Positions 43,239 through 49,567 of a stretch of DNA of 64,000 bases are shown here, in pieces. The DNA is from Natronocella acetinitrilica (GTDB lineage Bacteria > Pseudomonadota > Gammaproteobacteria > Nitrococcales > Aquisalimonadaceae). The notes beneath the pieces are model-generated. The model made no database searches. It saw only the letters and a list, made by a program, of their open reading frames with translations, and was not told the DNA's origin. The stretch spans positions 1 to 64,000 of the forward strand of contig NZ_JALJXV010000007.1 in assembly GCF_024170285.1 (NCBI RefSeq). The letters run 5' to 3'. Each line of letters begins with the position of its first letter. Positions within the stretch are counted from its first letter, which is position 1. The translations under genes were made by a program, and so were the position numbers.

Positions 43239-43745
43239 CTAGCCTTCCGATGCGGAAATTCGCCCTTGCCGTGCTTCTTCTATGGAGACGGGCAGCCGCA
43301 ATAGCTCTGCCAGGATGTACAGGCAAGCCCCTACAGGTACGACGTGCTGCGCGATGGACCTGGGCATGATGGGCAGAGAGTTCATGTGCATCCCCGAGAT
43401 CGCATCAAGCACACGGAAACCCATCACCGCCAGGATGACGAGAAAGGAAATGGTGAGGGTTCGACTGAGCAGGCAAACGCCAACGCGCAACGCCTGCGGC
43501 ATTCTGTTGACTATCCCGGTGGTAGCCATGTGCTGCCCCCTGATCGCTGCCAGTGCGGCTCCGTAGTACGTGATCCACGCAAGCAGCATCGCAGCCAATT
43601 CGTCATAGAAGCGCAGCGAGTAGCCGGTGTATCGAAACACCACGGCCGCTATGACCAGTGCGGCCAGTGCAGCCATCAGCAGGATCATGACCACCGTCAA
43701 TATGCGGTCGAGCATCCGGCCGGCCATGGCCATCTTGGACAGCAT
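43239..43745 (-). CDS. TRAP transporter small permease (DctQ, system 2)
   Basis: A 168-residue, four-helix DctQ protein with VVFRYTGYSLRFYDELAAML in the conserved N-terminal region. I use ATG 43745 with GGAG six bases upstream; the frame is open further upstream without a ribosome site and runs through the intergenic hairpin. It lies between dctP and dctM on the minus strand. Confidence 0.88.
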   Translation of the reverse strand: MLSKMAMAGRMLDRILTVVMILLMAALAALVIAAVVFRYTGYSLRFYDELAAMLLAWITYYGAALAAIRGQHMATTGIVNRMPQALRVGVCLLSRTLTISFLVILAVMGFRVLDAISGMHMNSLPIMPRSIAQHVVPVGACLYILAELLRLPVSIEEARQGRISASEG

Positions 43746-43777
43746 CACGGTCTCCTTCTGCCTGGGATGGTTGACGA

Positions 43778-43809
43778 GCGCCGCCAGCCGCACGAGCGGC
43801 CGGCGGCGC
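43778..43809 (-). terminator. GC hairpin between dctP and dctQ (system 2)
   Basis: On the minus strand GCGCCGCCGGCCGC and GCGGCTGGCGGCGC form a 14-bp stem with one G-U pair and loop TCGT, starting nine bases after the dctP stop. No T run follows. As in systems 1 and 3 it separates the binding-protein gene from the permease genes. Confidence 0.7.
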
Positions 43810-43817
43810 ATAGCCGC

Positions 43818-44804
43818 TTATTCGCGGCCTAGTTCGATGGCTGTTTCAACCATCTGGGCTGCAGTCGGGACCTCCCGCGCGAACTGCTCGTAGACCGGAG
43901 CGCTTGCATCGATAAAGGCATCGGTATTCACCGAATGAATCTCGATATCGGTCTCCCGAAGCAGTTCCAGCAGTTCGTCTTCAAGACGGGCCGCCGTCTC
44001 GTAGACGAAACTCTGCACATCTCTTGCAGTTTGCTGGAGGGTCTCCTGCACCTCGGCGGGCAGCGTCGCAAAGTTACGTACACCTGCTGTGAGGTAGAGC
44101 GGAGTATAGACATGCCGAGTCAGGGACAGGTGGTCCTGAACCTCGTAGAATCGTGAGGTGTAGATCTGGGCGAAGGGGTTTTCCTGGCCGTCCATGACCC
44201 TGGTCTGCAGTGCGAGAAAAACCTCCGAAAACTCCATCGGTGAAGGGTTGGAGCCGTAAGCTTCGAACATGGCAAGACGCCACGGGCTGCCGGGCGTACG
44301 GATGCGCAAGCCGGAAAGATGCTCCGGCTCTGTTACGGCGCGGCGCGAGGTCGTCAGATGACGGAACCCGTTTTCCCATAGACCCAGCACCTTGAAACCC
44401 TTCTGTTCCGCGAGGGGGGCCAGATCGTCCCAGAAGAATGCCTCTTCGATGCGCTTCATGTGTTCCCGGTCGCGCACCAGATAAGGCATTTCGAAAACGG
44501 CAAACTCCGGCACTTCCGAGGACATCACCGTTGATGGCATCGCCATGTCCAGAGTGCCGACCAGCAGCCGTTGGAGCATTTCAGTGTCGCTGCCCATCTG
44601 GCTTGAGCCGTAGACAGTTACGGTGTAGCCATCAAGCCGCTCGTTTGCCACTCGGGCAAACTCCTCCGCTGACAAGGCATAGAGTGATCCGGAGTCTCCT
44701 GTATGCCCAAGAGTCAAGCGGACATCAGCCTGACTCGTACCCACGCTGCCAAGGCCCAATACCCCTGCCGCCAATAAACCAAGTAGGTGTGATCTCATAG
44801 CCAT
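43818..44804 (-). CDS. TRAP transporter substrate-binding protein (DctP, system 2)
   Basis: A 328-residue DctP protein with a signal peptide (LLGLLAAGVLGLGSVGTSQA). Marks: LTLGHTGDSGSLYALSAEEFA, the conserved SGLRIRTPGSPWRLAMFEAYG region with the ligand Arg, and TRVMDGQENPFAQIYTSRFYE. It is the first gene of the minus-strand unit dctP-dctQ-dctM-duplicated protein. A good sigma-70 promoter lies upstream at 44924-44952. ATG 44804 is chosen over farther upstream codons because it gives a normal signal peptide. Confidence 0.92.
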   Translation of the reverse strand: MAMRSHLLGLLAAGVLGLGSVGTSQADVRLTLGHTGDSGSLYALSAEEFARVANERLDGYTVTVYGSSQMGSDTEMLQRLLVGTLDMAMPSTVMSSEVPEFAVFEMPYLVRDREHMKRIEEAFFWDDLAPLAEQKGFKVLGLWENGFRHLTTSRRAVTEPEHLSGLRIRTPGSPWRLAMFEAYGSNPSPMEFSEVFLALQTRVMDGQENPFAQIYTSRFYEVQDHLSLTRHVYTPLYLTAGVRNFATLPAEVQETLQQTARDVQSFVYETAARLEDELLELLRETDIEIHSVNTDAFIDASAPVYEQFAREVPTAAQMVETAIELGRE

Positions 44805-44923
44805 CGTCTCTCGTCCTCTGCTGCTGTCGTGAAGCCCTCTGCGGCGAGATTTCGTCGCTTTACCCATGCTTGACGGGCGAGCTGGCATTTTGCATGTTGC
44901 ATGCCATTTTTTATTAGCCTCTG

Positions 44924-44952
44924 TTTATAGTATGTTTTATTGACGTTATCAA
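44924..44952 (-). promoter_or_regulatory. Sigma-70 promoter for TRAP unit 2
   Basis: On the minus strand -35 TTGATA (44952-44947), a 17-bp spacer and -10 TATAAA (44929-44924), each five of six to consensus. It lies 120 bp upstream of dctP in the 310-bp gap 44805-45114, which contains no gene. No copy of the CTGAYATRYTAG operator is present, so this unit is probably under a different regulator. Confidence 0.6.
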
Positions 44953-45114
44953 ATGTGGTGTTCTCAAAGACGACAAATAACGCCCTGGGGCGTGCATCGA
45001 ACTTGGGCGGGGTGCCGCCGCTCTGCACCAGATTCATGCAAGCCAGAAACAGCTCACATTCAGATACGGTGCGAACTCAGTATTGAGCGGCGGAGTTGCT
45101 TCTCGGAGGGCGTT

Positions 45115-45510
45115 TTATACGCCCACGTAAGCGATAGCCTCGATCTCGACTAGCATCTCCTGCTCGGCCAGCTTTGCCTGAACGGTGGTGCGCGCCGGTG
45201 GCTTGTTCGGGAATACCTTTTCGAACTCGGCGTTCATGACGTCGAAGTCTCTGATATCTGTGAGATAGACAGTGCACTTCACCACGTCGTCCGGGCCCGC
45301 ACCGCCTTCCTGCAAGACAGCTAGCACGTTCTTCAGGGTCTGCACCGTCTGGCCACGAACGTCTCCCTTGCAGACCACGTTGCCATCCGGACCCCAGGCA
45401 ACCTGCCCTGCCGTGAACACGAACCCTCCCGCCTTGGCGCCGGGAGAATAGGGATAGCTGGGTCGTGGCTGAAACTGCAGAACTTCCGGTACCAATTGTT
45501 GCTTGGGCAT
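45115..45510 (-). CDS. RidA/YjgF-family enamine/imine deaminase
   Basis: A 131-residue RidA-fold protein: YSPGAKAGGFVFTAGQVAWG, TLKNVLAVLQEGGAGPDDVV, CTVYLTDIRDFDVMNAEFEK and PPARTTVQAKL with the conserved Arg (about 105) that binds the substrate carboxylate. RidA proteins hydrolyse reactive enamines/imines formed by PLP or flavin enzymes acting on amino acids. It is the last gene of an amino-acid-type ABC operon, after a GC hairpin. That suggests handling of an imported amino acid or its imine product. Confidence 0.88.
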   Translation of the reverse strand: MPKQQLVPEVLQFQPRPSYPYSPGAKAGGFVFTAGQVAWGPDGNVVCKGDVRGQTVQTLKNVLAVLQEGGAGPDDVVKCTVYLTDIRDFDVMNAEFEKVFPNKPPARTTVQAKLAEQEMLVEIEAIAYVGV

Positions 45511-45530
45511 GCGATCAATCCTGTTTAGGG

Positions 45531-45553
45531 CGCCCGCGCAACGGGCGCGGGCG
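45531..45553 (-). terminator. GC hairpin between the ABC binding-protein gene and ridA
   Basis: CGCCCGCGC (45531-45539) and GCGCGGGCG (45545-45553) form a perfect 9-bp stem around AACGG. It lies 22 bp after the binding-protein stop on the minus strand. No T run follows, so partial termination or 3'-end protection is more likely than full termination. Confidence 0.65.
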
Positions 45554-45575
45554 AAAGGTAAGACCAGTTTGTAGC

Positions 45576-46394
45576 TCAGTTGGCGATGGCATCGGCCCAC
45601 GGCGCGCCGTGTTCTTCGGCAAACTCCCGCAGTGCGCCGCTCGCGATGAGCTGCCCGATGGCGGTATCGATGAAAAACTTCAGCTCGACATTGGCGTAGT
45701 TGGTGGCCCAGGCCACCTGGTTCATGCTGTAGATGTGTCCGCCCAGCGCGGCGCGCAGGGAGGATTGCGATGCGAGCGCGTTGTCAGCCGCCGAAGCTGC
45801 GCCGATGGCAATATCGGCCTGGCCGGTCACAACCTCAAGCATGGCTGCTTCTTCCGTCGTCACGACGCGCAGGTTGGCGTCCGGTGCCACGCTCTGCACC
45901 CACTCCATCTGACCGCATCCCTGGCACACGGCAACACGCACGCTGGAATCGTTGAGTTCGCCGACATCCTCAAATCGATCATGCCCGGCGCGGGTCACGC
46001 CCTTGTAACCCAGATAATAGATCGGGCGGCTGAAGGCAACGGCAGTGGCCCGGGAGATGGTCGAGTAGGTAGAGGCGATTGACACATCAATGCGGCCAGC
46101 CTGCAATGCGGCAACAAAGGACTGCCAGGTGACTTCGACGTACTCGCAGCGGACCTGCATGTTCTCGCAGATGTACTCTGCCGCGTCGATAAACGCGCCG
46201 CCGTACTCGCCGGAGCGCGGGTCCTTGATGATGTCCTGATCGAATGGAATCACACCGATCCGGAGGACGCCCGAGGACGTGATGTCATTCAAGGATCGGG
46301 CGTGCAGCGTGGACATGCCAACGAGCAGTGCTATCAGGAGAGCTGCGAGCCCTGAGATACGCAGCCAGGGCTTATGGGTTATTCCGGTTTGCAT
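45576..46394 (-). CDS. ABC transporter substrate-binding protein (family 3, amino-acid type)
   Basis: A 272-residue periplasmic protein with a signal peptide (ISGLAALLIALLVGMSTLHA). Family 3 features: LRIGVIPFDQDI, YGGAFIDAAEYICENM, WQSFVAALQAGRIDVSIAS and GQADIAIGAASAADNAL. Two nearby cysteines (CQGC) in the second domain are unusual. The ligand should be a polar amino acid or a similar small molecule. Order on the minus strand: permease, ATPase, binding protein, RidA. Confidence 0.88.
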   Translation of the reverse strand: MQTGITHKPWLRISGLAALLIALLVGMSTLHARSLNDITSSGVLRIGVIPFDQDIIKDPRSGEYGGAFIDAAEYICENMQVRCEYVEVTWQSFVAALQAGRIDVSIASTYSTISRATAVAFSRPIYYLGYKGVTRAGHDRFEDVGELNDSSVRVAVCQGCGQMEWVQSVAPDANLRVVTTEEAAMLEVVTGQADIAIGAASAADNALASQSSLRAALGGHIYSMNQVAWATNYANVELKFFIDTAIGQLIASGALREFAEEHGAPWADAIAN

Positions 46395-46419
46395 GGAGGT
46401 GTCCTCGTTTGGGTTGTAA

Positions 46420-47205
46420 TTAGTTCAGTTCATGACTGATGGCGGAAAGGAAGGCTTGCGTTCGCGCCTCTCGGGGATTGCGCAGGACCATGTCCGGAGA
46501 ACCGTCCTCCACCACCTGCCCGTCGTCCATGAAGATCACCCGGTCGGCAACCCGCTGCGCGAAGGACATCTCATGGGTGACCACGAGCATGGTCATGCCC
46601 TCCTCCGCGAGATTGCGCATCACGGCGAGCACCTCTCCCACGAGTTCAGGGTCCAGCGCCGAGGTGGCTTCATCGAACAGCATGATCCGTGGCTTCATGG
46701 CCAGGGCCCGTGCAATTGCGACGCGTTGTTTCTGCCCGCCGGAGAGCTGATCCGGATAGGCATCGGCCTTATCCTTCAAGCCAACCTTTGCGAGCATGTC
46801 CGCCGCCAGTGACAGGGCGTCGTCCTTGGAGAGCCCCTTAACCAACTCCAGGGGCGCCGTAATATTCCGTGCGGCCGTCATGTGCGGCCACAGATTGAAC
46901 GACTGAAAGACCATACCGACGACGGCACCGCCCGTCGCTGGATTCGGTCGAATCCACGGTCGCCGCCCGAGGTGATTGGTACTCTCGCCGAAGATGCGAA
47001 TTTCACCCTCGAAGCCTTCCTCGAGCATTGCCACGCACCGCAGCAATGTGCTCTTGCCGGACCCGGAAGGCCCGATGATGCAAGCAACCTCTCCCGGACT
47101 GACCTTGAGGTTCAGGCCCTTGAGGACGGTGTTGGCACCAAAGCGCAGATGCACGCCATGCAACTCAAGAGCGTACTGCCCATCACTGCGGATGGCCGCA
47201 CTCAT
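46420..47205 (-). CDS. ABC transporter ATP-binding protein (polar amino-acid type)
   Basis: A 261-residue ATPase with Walker [11 protein letters not shown]-loop [12 protein letters not shown], signature [16 protein letters not shown], Walker [14 protein letters not shown] and H-loop VVTHEMSFA. An insertion [20 protein letters not shown] before the Q-loop is somewhat longer than in GlnQ/HisP. Its start overlaps the permease stop (ATGA), and the binding-protein gene follows 25 bp later. Confidence 0.95.
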   Translation of the reverse strand: MSAAIRSDGQYALELHGVHLRFGANTVLKGLNLKVSPGEVACIIGPSGSGKSTLLRCVAMLEEGFEGEIRIFGESTNHLGRRPWIRPNPATGGAVVGMVFQSFNLWPHMTAARNITAPLELVKGLSKDDALSLAADMLAKVGLKDKADAYPDQLSGGQKQRVAIARALAMKPRIMLFDEATSALDPELVGEVLAVMRNLAEEGMTMLVVTHEMSFAQRVADRVIFMDDGQVVEDGSPDMVLRNPREARTQAFLSAISHELN

Positions 47206-47870
47206 GCGTTGCTCCTCGCCATTCGGCGCTCGACCAACTGCGCGGTGAGCGATATCGGATAGATCAGCAGGAAGTAGAAGACTGCTAGCGCCGTGTATAA
47301 CTCCAGCGGGCGGAACGAGTTCATGATGAGGTTATTGATGGAGTGCAGCATCTCGTAGACGCCGATCACCGCCGCCAGGGACGACAACTTCACGATGTCT
47401 GCGAAGCAATTTACCAACGGGGGAATAACTCGCTTGAACGCCTGCGGCAGGATGATGTGCCGCATGGTCTGCAACCGTGACAGGCCCATGACTCGCGCCG
47501 CGTCGCCCTGGCCCCGATCAATTGACGATATGCCGGAGCGAAAAACCTCAGCTACGTAGGCGGAAAAGTGGATGCCCAGCGTAATCGTCGCCGACCAGAA
47601 GGCCGAGAACGAGACGCCGAATAGCACGGGCATGCAGTAGAAGAACCAGAAGATCTGCACCAACAACGGCGTATTCCGGACAAACTCGATGTATACCGCT
47701 GCCGCTGGGGAGAAAAACCGTGTGCGGTTGGCCCTGAGAGATCCGAGCAGAATCCCAATGGTGAGAGCCATGGTGACTGCGATCAGGCTGATCGACATTG
47801 TCATGACGGCACCGGAGAAGTACACCTCACGGTAATCCCACACTATGTCGAATCGCCAGTCGTAGTTCAT
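47202..47870 (-). CDS. ABC transporter permease (HisM/GlnP type)
   Basis: A 222-residue permease with about five helices. [39 protein letters not shown] and the EAA loop ([21 protein letters not shown]) are typical of the polar amino-acid family. ATG 47870 gives a normal N-terminus; the reading frame remains open to 48065 without homology. Only one permease gene is present, so it should act as a homodimer. It is first in the operon; the long upstream region carries a nested palindrome. Confidence 0.9.
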   Translation of the reverse strand: MNYDWRFDIVWDYREVYFSGAVMTMSISLIAVTMALTIGILLGSLRANRTRFFSPAAAVYIEFVRNTPLLVQIFWFFYCMPVLFGVSFSAFWSATITLGIHFSAYVAEVFRSGISSIDRGQGDAARVMGLSRLQTMRHIILPQAFKRVIPPLVNCFADIVKLSSLAAVIGVYEMLHSINNLIMNSFRPLELYTALAVFYFLLIYPISLTAQLVERRMARSNA

Positions 47871-48035
47871 CTGCTGCTTATCACCAGTCCTTACGGTGGA
47901 GGGCCAGTGTCGAGAGAGCGATCCACTCGGCGACCGGGCTGCTCGGGCAATAGCAAGAGCCGGGCCACATTGACCGCCATCGCTCTTGGGGCCATGTTCG
48001 CAACACGATTGGGTGTCAATCGGAGAGTGACAACA

Positions 48036-48064
48036 TGGTGCGTCAATTTGACGCGCACGCACCA
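48036..48064. promoter_or_regulatory. Nested palindromes upstream of the ABC operon
   Basis: GCGTCAA-T-TTGACGC (48040-48054) is a perfect 7-1-7 palindrome. It is nested in TGGTGCGT (48036-48043) and ACGCACCA (48057-48064). A further half-site TTGACGCAC occurs at 48085-48093. These lie about 165-225 bp upstream of the permease start and form a likely cooperative operator. The rest of 47871-48243 holds no gene. Confidence 0.55.
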
Positions 48065-48153
48065 AAAAGGGGAAATCAGTTGTGTTGACGCACTAAAGAA
48101 GTGCACCCTCGAAATGAGGGCGCATCATTAATGAAGGGCTGAGACTAATTCGA

Positions 48154-48177
48154 CACAAACCCCAATCGGGGTTCGTG
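48154..48177. repeat. Hairpin with one mismatch in the gap before the RES gene end
   Basis: CAC-A-AACCCC and GGGGTT-C-GTG pair around AATC (one internal mismatch). It lies 67 bp downstream of the RES toxin stop on the minus strand. No T run follows, so a terminator role is uncertain. Confidence 0.35.
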
Positions 48178-48243
48178 GGAAGTGATTGTCAATTACATTC
48201 TTGTGGTATGGGTCAATTATTTGCTGGCGGAGCGGGACAGGGA

Positions 48244-48951
48244 TCAATAGGCCGTGCGCCTTATCTCCACCACATCACTGATGCGTTCTCCGTTCCAGCG
48301 GTACTCGAAGTGTTTGCCCTGTCGGGCGGGGCCAAGGGCGGGCGGCCGCATGATCGCTGCGCATTCCCCTCCCCGATGATCCCTGACGCTTGGGTAAACG
48401 AGTCCGTCTTTGTCAGCCGCACGAAGCTGGCTGCCCAGGCGCTGCCCTTGTGTCCAGTCTCGAGGATCGAGATAGGGCTTCGATTGAATTCGGTTATCTC
48501 GGAGATCAAGCAACTGTCCGTCTACTTCAGCGATGTAGACACGCATTTCGATAGCGATGGGCGCTTCCCGGGATTCCGCCAGAAACCGCTCGCGGTGATA
48601 GCGAGTCTCCACAACAGCCGTGCGTTCGTTGTCAGCACAGTAATAGACACCGAACGTTCCGTCGGTGAACCGACTTGGGCGCGGGTAGCAGATCGCCGCC
48701 ATGATGGGGGACCAGCCCGGGCCGAACCGGCGATCTTCTGCCTTGAGCATGTGTATGTGCCCGGCTTGTTCTCGCAGGCGGCTGGACGTAAGCCCTTCCA
48801 ACTCATTCAGCGCATCAAGATCACCCGGGCTGCCGGCGATGCCTTCGAAGATTGGCACCGGTGGAAACCTTGCGGGCACAATGCGATACGAGCGCGGCCA
48901 CTGAACGTGTGTAAGCGGAAATTGCCCGCACTCTTCATCCACGGGCAGCAT
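48244..48951 (-). CDS. RES-domain toxin (NAD-degrading family)
   Basis: A 235-residue RES protein: WPRSYRIVPARFPPVPIFEG with the conserved Arg/Tyr start, GVYYCADNERTAVVETRYH and, near the end, GLVYPSVRDHRGGECAAIMRP, which holds the conserved Ser and Arg region of the family. RES toxins such as MbcT and ParT deplete NAD or modify cellular targets. The start at 48951 lies inside the end of the antitoxin gene (17-bp overlap), the usual arrangement; a GTG at 48945 is also possible. The antitoxin is directly upstream, so this is a type II toxin-antitoxin pair. Confidence 0.85.
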   Translation of the reverse strand: MLPVDEECGQFPLTHVQWPRSYRIVPARFPPVPIFEGIAGSPGDLDALNELEGLTSSRLREQAGHIHMLKAEDRRFGPGWSPIMAAICYPRPSRFTDGTFGVYYCADNERTAVVETRYHRERFLAESREAPIAIEMRVYIAEVDGQLLDLRDNRIQSKPYLDPRDWTQGQRLGSQLRAADKDGLVYPSVRDHRGGECAAIMRPPALGPARQGKHFEYRWNGERISDVVEIRRTAY

Positions 48952-49318
48952 CCAGATGCTGCCGAACGACAAACAGATCCCCTACCTGCCCTGCCAGCAT
49001 TCGGTCGATGGGCGCCTGCCCCCCGAAGAGTGGATTGGTGTTGGGACGTCGTACCCAGCTATCCGCCGAATCCGGCCGTGGTAGCAAAATGTGCAGGTTC
49101 TTGTAGATACCAAGGATGAGCGAAAGCCTCTCCAGATGATTCACATCCAGATTGGCCCGTTCCGGATCGCGCTTCCAGCGCCGATACGTGCTTGGCGGCG
49201 TTCCTAGCAGCCTGGCAGCCTGTGCGTCAGTGAGCCCCCAGGCGCGGGCGATATTCGGATACGCTCGCATCCCGGCGCCACTCAGTTGATGTCGTAATTC
49301 CAGCTTGGCGGCTTGCAT
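48935..49318 (-). CDS. Xre/MbcA/ParS-type antitoxin
   Basis: A 127-residue antitoxin. An N-terminal Xre-like helix-turn-helix (WGLTDAQAARLLGTPPSTYR, RWKRD) is followed by the C-terminal toxin-binding domain LERLSLILGIYKNLHILLP, then NTNPLFGGQAPIDRMLAG with the family's NxxPxFxGxxPxxxM pattern. It neutralises the RES toxin and represses the shared promoter. An inverted repeat lies 38-74 bp upstream of its ATG. Confidence 0.88.
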   Translation of the reverse strand: MQAAKLELRHQLSGAGMRAYPNIARAWGLTDAQAARLLGTPPSTYRRWKRDPERANLDVNHLERLSLILGIYKNLHILLPRPDSADSWVRRPNTNPLFGGQAPIDRMLAGQVGDLFVVRQHLDAARG

Positions 49319-49356
49319 GGCCTACACCTGCTCAAATGCTTCCCGAAACTATACGC

Positions 49357-49392
49357 TCATTTGGTCGCCTTAGGCAAAAATAGGCCAAATGA
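49357..49392. promoter_or_regulatory. Inverted-repeat operator candidate of the toxin-antitoxin pair
   Basis: TCATTTGG (49357-49364) and CCAAATGA (49385-49392) are perfect 8-bp inverted repeats. A second palindrome GCCTTAGGC lies between them (49367-49375). Position just upstream of the antitoxin gene fits autoregulation. Confidence 0.55.
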
Positions 49393-49528
49393 TCACTTGA
49401 AGATGATTTGGACCGCGGACCTTCTCGGCATGTTCGCCATGAGAAAACCTCTGCCGGCCGAATAAAGAAGTCCAACAACAAACGCTCCTTTGAATAATAT
49501 ATGCGCGATATCTTGGCTTTCTGCTACA

Positions 49529-49541
49529 GTTGTCCGACAAC
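49529..49541. promoter_or_regulatory. GntR-type (FCD) operator GTTGTCCGACAAC
   Basis: A perfect 6-1-6 palindrome whose core TTGTCCGACAA satisfies the published FCD-GntR consensus TNGTNNNACNA. It is 27 bp upstream of the large dehydrogenase gene, whose operon contains a FadR/GntR-type regulator at 55425, the probable ligand-responsive repressor. Confidence 0.65.
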
Positions 49542-49567
49542 TAAGAAACAGTGATGAGTGAGCGGCG

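Noticed and set aside
47907-48131. 74-residue frame over the nested palindromes
   Set aside because: Basic, low-complexity translation with no ribosome site; the palindromic DNA is better explained as regulatory.
48154-48177. Intrinsic terminator of the RES toxin gene
   Set aside because: The hairpin has a mismatch and no T run on the relevant strand, so only a hairpin is recorded.
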